A stretch of 64,000 nucleotides of DNA from Paraconiothyrium sp. Pb-2020 (Eukaryota; Ascomycota; Dothideomycetes; Pleosporales; Didymosphaeriaceae), in assembly GCA_022419385.1 (NCBI GenBank), contig JAJUBI010000003.1:4588001-4652000 (forward strand), given 5' to 3'. The translations under genes were made by a program, and so were the position numbers. The notes under the pieces are model-generated. The model was not told where the DNA came from. It saw nothing but the letters and a program-made list of their open reading frames with translations, and did no database searches. Within the stretch, counting starts at the first letter, position 1. Every line of letters starts with the position of its first letter. Shown one piece after another: positions 20,464 through 30,837 of this stretch.

Positions 20464-21953
20464 GGACTCCCAAACGAATTACTCTCTACCTGATAATCGA
20501 GCTTGCAGCCAGACAACCTCCTTTGGATGATGTCAACGACGGTACCTGTGCTATATGCGAGGAATGTTCAGTGGGCTACCGCCCTCTAATCCCCAAATGG
20601 AACTACGAGCGGCTGAGAGCACTATCGCGGGTGTGTCACAGATTTTTGGACATTGCTCAACCCCTACTCCTGCGCCATATCGACCTCGAGTTCTCAAAAA
20701 CACGTCCCGGCGATTATCGCAAACTTCATCGTACACTAAAAAATAAACCTCACTTCGGAGAGCATTGCAGGTATTCACTGACCCTATGTGACGCGCGATT
20801 AGCAGATCTGACTTTCTTCTTTGCGAACAGGACATTAAATTTGTGGCGCCCTGATAAGGCGGACAATAACGACATAGCAAATGACCTTACCCTCGTGCTG
20901 AAGAAACTGCATTGTCTTTCAATCAAGAGCAGCTGGATCGAGAACGATCGAAACGGAGGACGCAACGAATCAACATGGGCTCTTATCGATCGTTTTGCCA
21001 CCCATTGCAAAGACATCAAGCATTTGGAGCTTCTAGGAGGAACATCGTCTGGTTTTGATCTCAGGCCTATCTTCAAACATGTCACCTTCCCCAAGTTGAG
21101 GACTTTACTCATTTATCGGCTGCAGGAAAGGGAAGAAGGAATCGCTAAACTCGATGAACTCAACTATGACGTAAGTGAAATGTTAATGGGATACCGAACG
21201 GGGTGTGACCATGCAGTGGGAGTTCCAATTGGTACAAGTGCTAACACAGCCTTGGCATAGAACTACGGTACTGCTCCGTTTACATGCCTCCATCTCCATG
21301 GATTCGCAGGACGACCTCGTGCCGCGTCTTTGCTCATCCAATGGCCTGCCGCACTAACTCATTTCGAGTATATCAGATTCTTCGATGGCAAATTCCCATT
21401 TAGACAACCTGACTACCCATATCATCTGGACTACGCCACGTTCGAAAATTGGCTACTCATGCACAAAGACACCCTCAAACACATTTCCATAGGTGACATC
21501 TCACAGCATAGCGACCGCCGTTCTTTCAACGCGACGCTCTTTCCGCACCTAGAGTACCTGAAACTGTCAAGATGGCAGATGCACGGAGCCCGCGTAGAGT
21601 TCCGCACCGAGGATGCGGACTTGATAGGCCCAAGACTCAAAACCTTCTGCTGGGACTTTACCGGAGACTTTGGAAACTCTTATGTATGGTGGGAATTTGG
21701 AAAATCAGAGGCTCTCTGGATGGAGAAATTCGCAAAGGAGGCCATAGCCCGCAAAGCTGTTCTTCAGACATTCGAGATACTGTTCGATCCAGACAGATGT
21801 AGCACGGTAGACGCGGTTTGGCCTTGGGACTTGATGGACGACTTGAGGGAAAGGGTGTTCCGACCTAACGCCATGGACTTCGTATATAGCGACTCAATAG
21901 ACTCCAAGGAAGATTGGCTTGAGTCTCAGAAGCCCCGCGCTGAGTTGCTGTAA
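20464..21953 (+). CDS. F-box-like protein, 5' end broken or unresolved
   Basis: The main frame runs to 21170, then a GTAAGT...TAG intron (21171-21260), then 21261-21953, giving about 470 codons. LRALSRVCHRFLDIAQPLLLRHIDL at the start is the second half of a fungal F-box, followed by LRR-like Leu-rich segments (IKHLELLGG, FPKLRTLLIYRL, FPHLEYLKLS). F-box proteins pick substrates for SCF ubiquitin ligases. The first half of the box, LPNELL, is at 20467-20484 but in a different frame, ending at TGA 20491; IIELAARQPPLDD continues in the main frame from 20493. No in-frame ATG exists upstream or within exon 1. Either an upstream exon with unusual splicing is missed, or the gene is a pseudogene with a small indel. 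Confidence 0.55.
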
Positions 21954-22485
21954 AGGCAAGGGGTAAGTTTCTACGGGACACCCGCAGATTTCTTCAAGAA
22001 GAGGATCAAACAGCGATGGAGCAATAGTCTGGGATGAGGCTGACTTCGACAGCGTTGACACTCATTCGAAAGCTGGTGCTAGAGAGACGATAAGAACATT
22101 CGCTGGAAGCTTCGTGACTGCGATCAGCAACACTTCGCACGAAAGTCGATGGCACGAAACATTTTTATGAAGCAAACTTTACCTTAATGCCCGCCGCCAG
22201 ATGACAACAAAATTACAATGTCATCTTTTCTAATCATCCTTGGTAGTCCGATACCGCGATGGGGGCGGCCTTTACTAAAAGGGGTATGCTGCGCGGAAAC
22301 CCCGTAAGCGTAGATCGCTCACAGCCTCAGGAACCGACCAATCGCATCTTAGCACAAATTTGACGTGCCATCGGCCCGGACTCAATCGCGATGCTACAGA
22401 TACTATATCAAACGGCCAGCTGATTATAATTCTTCTATGCCCATACTGTGCAGCTTCATCACTCTTCACACCCCGACAACCAAAC
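21954..22485. other. intergenic region
   Basis: No coding signal. It contains the 3' UTR of the F-box-like gene and the promoter of the carboxylesterase gene at 22486. Confidence 0.6.
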
Positions 22486-24275
22486 ATGCGGCTACGTACC
22501 GCTGGACTAGCACTTCTTGCGCCGAGCGCACTTGCGCAAAGCATCACTATCTCCAACGGTACTATTCAAGGAGGATCATGTCCATCTTCAGCAGCGAACT
22601 ACTACCATGCCATCCCTTTCGCACAACCACCGCTGGGGTCCCTTCGGTTCGCAGCCCCCCAACCTGTTGACCAAAAGTTCAACGGGACCTTAAATGGAAC
22701 AAAAGTCACACCTACCTGCATTCAATTTGGCGGCGACTTCACCGAACCTCAGCCTTGGTCAGAAGACTGCTTATATCTCAATGTCTGGGCACCGAAACAT
22801 GCCAGTAGCGACTCGAAGCTGCCGGTGAAGGTATGGGTTTACGGTGGGGGCAACACGGGTGGTGGAATCAGTGATCCGCTTTACGATGGATGCAATGCTG
22901 CCACCGATTCTATCGTTGTGTCTATCAACTACCGACTAGGCCCACTTGGGTTTCTAGCACTCGAAGATGCAGGACTGTCGGGTAATTACGCGGTACAGGA
23001 CCTGCTTCTGGGGCTTCGCTGGGTACAAGAGAACATTGAGGCATTCGGTGGTGATCGCGTAAGTCCATTCTAGCAGAAACTGCATACATTACTGACGAAG
23101 AGCAGTCCAAAGTGCTACTTTTCGGACAATCCGCGGGCGCTGCACTGTCCTTCCTCATCAGCACGCTTGCGGAAGCTCCTTCGCTCATATCCGCCGTGGC
23201 TGCAGAATCTGGCGGAGGAAGAGGATCCATTCCATATGCCGAAGCACAGCCTTACTTCAGGGCATTTGCCAAGAACCTAGGCTGCGCACTCAATGACCTG
23301 GATTGTATGCGGTCTAAGTCACCACAAGAGCTCAACGCTTCCTTCCCTGTCGACCTGACCTCAGCAACAATCCCGCAGGCTTACGCGAGAGGCTTTGCGT
23401 CGGTAATCGATGGCAAGGTTGTCCCCAAGGACCCGGCCGCAGTGGGCAGTCGCGTTCCTGCAATCTTCGGATCCACATCCAATGATGGTTCACTGTTCAT
23501 TTTGGGGGCCTACCAGAACAATTTCCCGCCCACGGAAGCCAACTACACCAGCCTCATCGACTCAAACTTTGGACCCTATGCGTCGACGGTGAAGTCGTAT
23601 TATCCGATCTCTCGTTTTGCGAATATTTCCTCTGCTTCGCTTGCCCCATACTTCGCCATGACGGCGATCTGGACCCACGCGTCATACACATGCTCCACGC
23701 AAAGAGGTCTCAAACAAACCACAGCCAAGGGTGTTCCTGCATATGCTTATGTGTGGGATGTGGCTCCAAGCTGTCCTTGGCTACCGAATTTCAGCAGCGG
23801 CATCAGCTCCCAAATACTTAAGCTCCTTGGTGTGGCACATACCTCCGAAATTCCGTTCGTACTACGGAACACAGAACATCTACCTCCGCCGAACGGTACC
23901 TGTAGCTTCTCAGCGACTGAGAGAAATATCAGTGATGCTGTGTCGAGTGCCTGGACAGCTATGGCGAGGGCCCAGAGTCCATATTCCCCCCTGCTACCGG
24001 GTTCTTGGCCGACTTTCAGCACTAATGGAACAAAGGGACTGGTTGCAACTCAAGAAGGATTGACTTTCGAAGACATTGATTACAGTTTCTGCAAGCTGTG
24101 GGATAGTATTAGCGAGTCTATGTTGGCCAATGGGACTGTAAGCGGTACGCCAAACCAAACAAGAAGCCCACAGCCCGGTGTGTTTCAGAACAGTCAGGCA
24201 AGAAGGGTAGGGGTCGACGGTGCCATGCCACTATTATGTTTGTTGCTCGGTACTGCAACGGTTATGTTAACTTGA
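22486..24275 (+). CDS. secreted type B carboxylesterase, possibly GPI-anchored
   Basis: Exons 22486-23058 and 23106-24275, split by a 47-nt GTAAGT...CAG intron, encode 580 aa. The N terminus MRLRTAGLALLAPSALAQS is a signal peptide. Type B carboxylesterase features follow: YHAIPFAQPPLGSLRFAAP, EDCLYLNVWAP, an oxyanion-hole glycine run (VYGGGNTGGG), NYRLGPLGFLAL and the nucleophile elbow FGQSAGAA with Ser about residue 200, just after the splice junction. The acid residue is probably Asp in TSNDGSLF, where Glu is more usual, and the His is in GVAHTSEIPFVL. Several NxS/T sequons fit a glycoprotein. The C terminus ends in a hydrophobic stretch (AMPLLCLLLGTATVMLT) after a Ser/Pro-rich spacer, like a GPI signal. 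Substrate unknown. Confidence 0.9.
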
Positions 24276-24452
24276 ACTTGGGATAGAATTGAGGGTTATA
24301 CACAATGACGTCACAAACCCATCACTTTCAGACCATACCTCCACGGTGCTTGCCTATTCCATACCAATGTCTTCCAGAAGGTACCTAGATATAGCTCAAT
24401 TGGTAGCCCAGCGCCTTCTCTCACCAAAACGTCACTCATCCGCTCCTTCCCG

Positions 24453-25376
24453 ATGCAGTCTCTGAAGGCCCTCTCTCGCCGAGCCCCATCATTGCGATTC
24501 ATCCGCCGTTATACCCAAACACCTAACCCCGAAATGAAAATTGCAATTACAGGATCACGCGGCACAGTCGGCCAATACGTCGTCAAAGCGGCTGTTGACG
24601 CAGGCCACTCCATCGTCCAGGTCAACCGCACCGAGCAGAAGCCCGACGGCACAAAGAACTCCGAGTACCGCACCGCAGACACGGCAAACGACTACGATGC
24701 CACCGTTCAAGCCTTCAAAGGCTGCGACGCCGTCATCCATCTTGCAGCGATACCCGATCCCGTAGATAAATCCGACTCCCTGGTACACAGCAACAATGTG
24801 GAATCCGCATTCAACGGCTTCCGCGCCTGCGGCGAACTCGGTATCAAGAAGATCTGCTACGCGTCATCGGTCAATGCTATTGGGCTGGCCTACGCCAATC
24901 AACCGTTGAAGTTCAAGTATTTCCCCATCGATGAGGAGTACCCGCCTAACCCCACTGATTCGTACGCTCTCGCCAAGGTCGAAGCAGAGACGCAGGCGAA
25001 GGCTTTCGTGAACTGGTTCCCCGGAACCAAGATTGCTTGTCTACGAATTCATGAGGTGGCACCGAAGAAAGATGTGCAGAAAGAGCATGAGGAGAATTGG
25101 GATGAGGCCGCCGTGGGACAGCTGTGGGCGTGGGTGAGTCCGGCGGCGGTGGCGCGAGCATGTCTTTTGAGCGTTGAGAAGGCGGATGCGTATGAAGGAT
25201 GCGAGATCTTCAATATTGTGGCGCCAGAGACGACGCAGAAGACGACCTCGGCGGAGCTGGCGAAGAAGTACTATCCTGAGGCGGAGGTGAGGAAGGGGCT
25301 TGAGGGTAATAAGGGGTTCTGGACGATTGACAAGGCTGAGAGGATCCTGGGGTGGAAGCATGAGGAGAAGGAGTAA
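24453..25376 (+). CDS. NAD-dependent epimerase/dehydratase-family extended SDR
   Basis: Intronless, 307 aa. Rossmann motif ITGSRGTVGQYV near residues 31-42, DAVIHLAAIPDP, the active-site Ser in YASSVNAIG and the Tyr-Lys pair in DSYALAKVEAE; all catalytic residues of an extended SDR are present. The later LRIHEVAP and the C-terminal AERILGWKHEEKE fit the UDP-sugar epimerase or uronate dehydrogenase-like branch. The first 27 residues (MQSLKALSRRAPSLRFIRRY) are basic and without acids, like a mitochondrial presequence; translation from the second Met (24534) would give a cytosolic form starting MKIAITGSRG. Substrate not determinable. Enzyme family sure, exact reaction unsure. Confidence 0.88.
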   Translation: MQSLKALSRRAPSLRFIRRYTQTPNPEMKIAITGSRGTVGQYVVKAAVDAGHSIVQVNRTEQKPDGTKNSEYRTADTANDYDATVQAFKGCDAVIHLAAIPDPVDKSDSLVHSNNVESAFNGFRACGELGIKKICYASSVNAIGLAYANQPLKFKYFPIDEEYPPNPTDSYALAKVEAETQAKAFVNWFPGTKIACLRIHEVAPKKDVQKEHEENWDEAAVGQLWAWVSPAAVARACLLSVEKADAYEGCEIFNIVAPETTQKTTSAELAKKYYPEAEVRKGLEGNKGFWTIDKAERILGWKHEEKE

Positions 25377-26457
25377 TGGGTTGGGAGCACAAGATAATGA
25401 GCGAAGTGATCAGGCACCGAGAGGGAAGCCACCGTACAGTATGGAAAAGGAACAGAGATCAATGCATAGGAGGTATACCAATTCAGATTTTATTCGAAAA
25501 CGCTAGCCGAGGCGTCGAATCTCCACCATATCAACCCAAACTCTTATCCACAGGTTGAACGAGGCATTGGATCGTTGATAGAGGCAATGAGATAGCGAAC
25601 GAGCTTATGACGTCATGATCTAGGAAAAGTTCGACGATTTTCGGCTGGGCCTTTTCGACACTCTTACAAACGTTCATGTAGTGGTTTCAAATTCTGAGCA
25701 TATGCTTGTGGCATCGTTCAGCTCAACGATTTCGTACAATATAGCCGATATCGCGATGGCATAGGATCATCCACAACTGCGAGGGCGCTTTCACTTCTAC
25801 GCCCACAGCGCAAATTGTATTGTCTGAATTCACTCACCAAAGTCCGTCCAGCTGCTATATAGCTTTAATCATAGATCAAACCAAGCGTGGTCTACCTCAT
25901 CGACGGTCCCGGTCTAATGCCACGTTGGTGCATCGAATTTGCGGTGCTTCAACCTTTGCGCAACGGCAGCCCGGCCTGACAAGCAATCCTGATATTTGGA
26001 CTATCATTTATTATTGCTTGCTTCTGGGGACATTACGTGCCTCCCCTTGCAGACTGATCACATTGTCGCGCACTTCTTCCCTGTCAGTGAAAGGTGAGTG
26101 CACGGACGTCCGATGCTATTCATCGCCCTCACACCTTCTCGAACAATAGCATTGAGCTGTTCACTCTCATAACTCACGCTCAGCGCTCAAAAAGATGGCT
26201 GGTATTGTCGCTGGCCGCGCACAATGGCCGCCCCACAGCAGCCGTCCGTCAAAAAGCTTTCTTAGTCTTCGTCCTCACGCTTCTTCCTTTGCTCATTACA
26301 CTTCTTCTCACTGCTCTTCATTACTCTTCTCATTTGACTCTTCGGAAATACCTTGAAGGTATCATTTCGATTCTTGTCACGCTGGCCGTCATTCCTGAGC
26401 AGTGCTCCTATACTTCAATACCTATCTTCAATTCGAGACCGGTTCTCAGTGTTCACA
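25377..26457. other. intergenic region with a pyrimidine-rich leader
   Basis: No supported gene. The portion from about 26270 to 26400 is dense in CTTCTT/CTCTT tracts, as expected for the 5' UTR or transcription start of the gene at 26458. Short ORFs of about 110-125 codons here look like chance frames. Confidence 0.55.
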
Positions 26458-28316
26458 ATGTCTGGTTTTAACGACCACAACGACTTCAATGGGCTGGACC
26501 CTTATGGTAAACCTGCCGATGAGGACTTTGCCAATTTTGCCAGTATCGCGAGCGGCATCAATGGGTCCCAACCCTCACGTTTCTTCGAGGACAATGGTAC
26601 ATTTTACCGTCACACTATCCGCAATTTGATGCTGATCAACATGTAGCTGCTGCCGGTCAATGCTACAATGGAGAATCGAGTGCTGCTGGTCAGTTCTACG
26701 ATGAAGAGCCGAGTGCTTCTGGCCAGTACTACAATGGAGAATCGAGCCGTTCGTCCGGCGCCGGCTTTGACAACACCGAATTCTCGCTCTCGTCGGGCCC
26801 TCTGGATGGCCAAGAAGACTTGTCATCGTCCCTGGGCTTTGCTGGCCCTGGTGCTGCATCTAGTCCAGTTCAAGCCATTTCCGACAACCCTCGCGGGGCC
26901 GCTCCCACCGAGCCAAGCAGCCCTACTAGCCCTAACATTCCTATTCCGCCACTCAGTGAATATGCCCAGCGCTTTCTGGACAGCTTGCCGGAGAACATAC
27001 GCTGGAGCGTCGGCCAGGACCGCCAGCTCGATCGAATGATCCAAGAGAACCCTCACTACATTCCCACCTTCAACCCTGAAGCTGCCGTAAATATGACTGC
27101 CAGGGACGTAGTGAATAGCGTCTCTGGTCCCATGCCTTCTGCAGTCGTTGATGACAACGAGCATCTCGAAGCTCTCCGCGACGAACTTGGTCTCGACTTC
27201 CACAACATGACATGCGAAGAGCTTGCTGAGATGGGCCATGACTATCTCGACATGATTGCGCGTCGTGGTGAGATCGCCGACACTCTCGCGCAATACCAAT
27301 ATGAGCCCGAGGTTGGCCCTGAGACGGTCTCTACGATCTTGCCGGACATAGCCCTGTCAATCGAGAAGGATCCTGATGTGCTCAGCGATTACCAAACGTC
27401 TTACAAGAAAGGCGACGCTAAGGCTGACGACGAAGTGGATGAAGAGGCCGACGGACCGGACGAGGAAGAAGAGGACGAGGAAGCAGAGGCCACCAAGACC
27501 AAGGGTAAGGGTAAGGGAAAAAAGAAGGGCAAGGGAGATAGCAAATATTTTCCTCGCAAAGTCCAATACGCTCCCTACCGATACATGTTCAAGACCGGCG
27601 AGGAAGCACGAGCCCACCGCAAGAAAGTCCGACACCCGGCCAAGATCGCAAAGGACATCGACCACGTCCAAAAGTACGGCCGGTACTACTGGACCAAGCG
27701 AATCTACGAAGCCATGATCAACATCGACCTCATCTTCGACAACAAAGGTTCCAGCATTGCCACAAACTTCAGCAAACTCCACCACTTCAAGGAGGAAGAT
27801 CTCGAAGCCACCGCACACCACATCTTCGACGCGGCCATCAATGTCCATCGCGTCGGCTGGTACGGCTACGACTACAACCGCCGCGCCTTCGTGCGTGGCA
27901 AGATGAAGGACATCTTCCACGAGAGCATCGAAGGTCGTCTGGAGCGCATCTGCGGTATCCTCAAGCACTGCAAGGCAATCGTCAACGACTGCGTCCAAGG
28001 TGGGGATGTGCTCCTGCAGACTGTCGATAATCCTATCTACCGCGTGAGCACCAAGTTCTCGAACAACAAGGGCAACAAGCACCGTGCGAATCGCCTCGCG
28101 CTGCAGGAGACGGACCGCCAGAGGGAGAGGAGGCTGGCCAGGGAGGCAGCGGCGAAGGCGAGAGCTGAGGAGAGAGCAAGGAAGGCAGCGGAGAAGCAGG
28201 CTGAGAAAGAGAGGAAGGAGGCTGAGAAGCAGGCGGAGAAGGAGAGGAAGCAAGCTGAGAAGGATGCGGCGGCTGCGGCGAGGATGGCGAAGGGTAAAGG
28301 GAAGGCCCGCGCCTAA
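26458..28316 (+). CDS. orphan protein with N-terminal 11-residue repeats and a Lys/Glu-rich tail, 602 aa
   Basis: Exons 26458-26596 and 26647-28316; the 50-nt intron starts GTACAT and ends TAG. The family is not recognised. Order of parts: a disordered start; three tandem 11-residue repeats (GQCYNGESSAA, GQFYDEEPSAS, GQYYNGESSRS); a Ser/Pro-rich stretch; a helical region (LSEYAQRFLDSLPENIRW); an acidic run near residue 360 followed by KGKGKGKKKGKG; then a compact domain rich in Tyr, His and aromatic residues (QYAPYRYMFKTGEEARAH ... VGWYGYDYNRRAFVRGK ... RICGILKHCKAIVNDCV); finally a Lys/Glu/Ala coiled-coil tail. The composition suggests a nuclear or nucleic-acid-linked protein (inference only). 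Confidence 0.75.
26655..26753 (+). repeat. 33-bp in-frame tandem repeat, three copies
   Basis: Units start at 26655, 26688 and 26721, each beginning GGYCAG/GGTCAA, and encode GQ(C/F/Y)Y(N/D)(G/E)E(S/P)S. They lie at the start of exon 2 of the 602-aa gene and keep the frame. Confidence 0.85.
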
Positions 28317-29787
28317 TTGGGAGTTTCACAGTGGACTCTACGACATGGTTCGGTGCTTTGGACACTTGCTTGAGCGCAAACGAGATATCGGCAATGGTTG
28401 GTCGAGCGTCGTACTCAAATATTCATGAGCCTTCCCCTGGTGGAAAGGCATTGCGACTATCGCAGAAGCATCGACAGGTGTTTTTGTCATTACTATCACA
28501 TCACAAGTAGAAAAGCAAAAAAAAACATCAAAACGTCAAAAATGGAGTCTCAATCTCATTGTTTCCATGGTCTCAATGTGTTCAATCTACAGGCCAACAT
28601 CAGTCGCGCTTGACGTTGAAGCATCACTCTCTATCCTCCTACTCCAGATAGATTTCATGTTTACCATAACCATCAGTTGCTGATGGCAGCAGTCAACTAG
28701 TGTATCAGATCACACTTATCGAAATCGGTAAGGTAATGGCTTCTAGGATAGACCTAATGGGGCTATCGAAAGCAAAATCAGGTACTGCGGGTGACAGGCT
28801 CATGTAAAGGCTTGACCAAGGCATCTCAAGCATTCACATGTCGAGGCCGCACGTCTTGGCATGCAGATTCCACATGCATTGGCCTTCAAGAGGTCCCGTG
28901 TCGACGGTGCGCGGAAGTCAGCGCGAGCCTATGCGATTCGGTCTCGCCTCACTTAGGGGAATCGCTTTTTTAGGCGTTTCAGTTGTCTAGATCTCGTTCT
29001 TTCGTCAAGGGTCAGAGAGGAAAGCAGTGCCATTGGATTCCTGCGTAGCTCCCGCGAACAAGCTTTACAGCTGAACTCATTGGTATGACGCCCTGAAGGC
29101 CTCCGCGCGAAGTGGCACCATGTTCACGTGTCATATCGGTGGGATAAACGGGGCACCTGGGCATGAATGCGGGCACGTGATATAACTGCAGCCCTGACCC
29201 TGGAGCCCTGGAGCCTGAAGACTCAGGCTCGAGCCAGAATAGCGAGGGGACGGCCTTACTGCTCTCAAGAGCAATGAGGGGTACTAATGTTACAATGCAG
29301 AGATCGGGCGAGGGTGAGCTCGTCTCTTTCTTGTCGCTGGCATGATACGGATGAAAGGTGCGAGTTGGCAACTTTCGATTAGACGCTACTGCACAAAGTC
29401 GATGGAGCGATGCAATGCAGTAGTAAATGGGTGAGTATGAGGTTCAGAGACTCGCAATCCTCTGTAGAGATGGAGTTGATGGAGTTGAAGCATGGTGTTG
29501 TAGCTGATGTCGGACCATGGTGATGGAGGCTGAGGGTGACGTAAGGCGGGGGCGGGGTGAAGAAAGATCTGCAGGGGTGCAGTGGCAGGCACCACCGAGG
29601 CGCACAATTTCTGAAGGCAACCCCAAACTATCATAGTAGCCAGGCAGCCACAATATCTACAACTCATACAACACGCGCATCACGTATACGTCTGGAGCAT
29701 TCGCTATCCTCGAGATCCAGCATCGCATCAGCCCGGCAGCTACGAACACGCCATCGCGCTTGCCGCTTTCAGTGCCATTCTGTAACC
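28317..29787. other. intergenic region
   Basis: About 1.5 kb with no supported gene; an A-rich run at 28511-28540 lies 3' of the orphan gene. The right side holds the promoter of the phosducin-like gene. Confidence 0.6.
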
Positions 29788-30837
29788 ATGCAGATGCCAG
29801 ACGTGCCAGTCAATGTACCCATCGACGACCCCAATGCGGATACAGAATGGTGAGCTTCCACTTTCCAGACCGCCTTCCATGCGTGGGCTGACGAGACCAG
29901 GAATGATATCCTCCGCAAGCACGGCGTTATCCCCGAGAAGCCCCCCTCGCCGACGCCTATGATACAGGAAGCTCTTGAGGAAGCCCGCAGACTAGCACAT
30001 GAGAACAGACTGGAGGGGAAAGATTTGGATGAGCTCGCCGAACTTGAAGACGACGAGGATGATGAGTTCCTCGAGCATTACCGGTACTTCTCTATTACGC
30101 GTGACCCTGACGTAGCAATGCATGTCTGACGCTGAATAGGAAGAAGCGTCTGCAGGAGCTATCGACCATTAACACTGCGTCGGTATACAACCAGGTCTAC
30201 CACCTTCAAAAGCCCGACTACTCGCGAGACGTCACCGAGGCCTCTAGCAAGGCCTATGTATTGGTCCTCCTGACTTCGTCGCATGGCACTAACGGCGAGT
30301 CCCGAATCATGATTGACGTCTGGCGAGAACTTGCGCAGCGCTTTGGCGACGTTAAGTTTTGCCAGATGCGCGCGGACCTATGCATAGAGGGCTATCCCGA
30401 AAAGAATACACCGACGGTGCTCGTTTACAAGGACGGTGACATCAAGAAGCAGCTAGTGACGTTGCGCGAGCTGCGTGGGACGCAGACCAACGCTGAAGGT
30501 ACGCCGCTTGCTCGCTCCGCACTCCGAAAGACCCCCCGCGATGCTAGGCTGGCCCTATGCTGCACTTGTGTGGCCCTACAGGGCGGCTATCGCCTTTCAA
30601 GCAAGCTATCTCTGCGCGCTCTGCACCCTCTTACACAGTCATCCATTTTGTTCGGGACCTTTACTGACTTTGCGACTTGTTATAGATGTAGAACAGCTAC
30701 TGGTGGATATCGGTGCGGTACGCATTGGGGATACACGCCTGCGTCGCAACAAGGCAGATGCAGATGTTGATATCAGTACAAGCAAGATAAGACGGGGCGA
30801 ATCAACTGCAGACCCGGACGATAGTGACTGGGACTGA
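29788..30837 (+). CDS. plp2: phosducin-like protein (PLP2/PDCL3 type), CCT co-chaperone
   Basis: Exons 29788-29849, 29901-30083, 30140-30498 and 30686-30837 encode 251 aa. Introns start GTGAGC, GTACTT, GTACGC and end CAG, TAG, TAG. The N terminus contains DPNADTEWNDILRKHG, a near-exact PLP2/PDCL3 signature, joined across intron one in the middle of Trp. A charged helical linker (DLDELAELEDDEDDEFLEHY) precedes a thioredoxin-fold domain (YVLVLLTSS ... RFGDVKFCQMRADLCIEGYPEKNTPTVLVYKDGD) without a CxxC active site, as in the family. The acidic tail ends DPDDSDWD. PLP2 proteins bind the cytosolic chaperonin TRiC/CCT and assist actin and tubulin folding. The linker reads through in frame only with these introns. 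Confidence 0.9.

Noticed and set aside
24385..24470. A tRNA-like A box (TAGCTCAATTGG) before the epimerase gene
   Set aside because: No B box (GGTTCRANNCC) follows within tRNA distance and no acceptor-stem pairing could be drawn.
27357..28253. 298-codon ORF antisense to the orphan gene at 26458
   Set aside because: It mirrors a low-complexity Lys/Glu/Ala coding region; the sense frame has the coherent protein.
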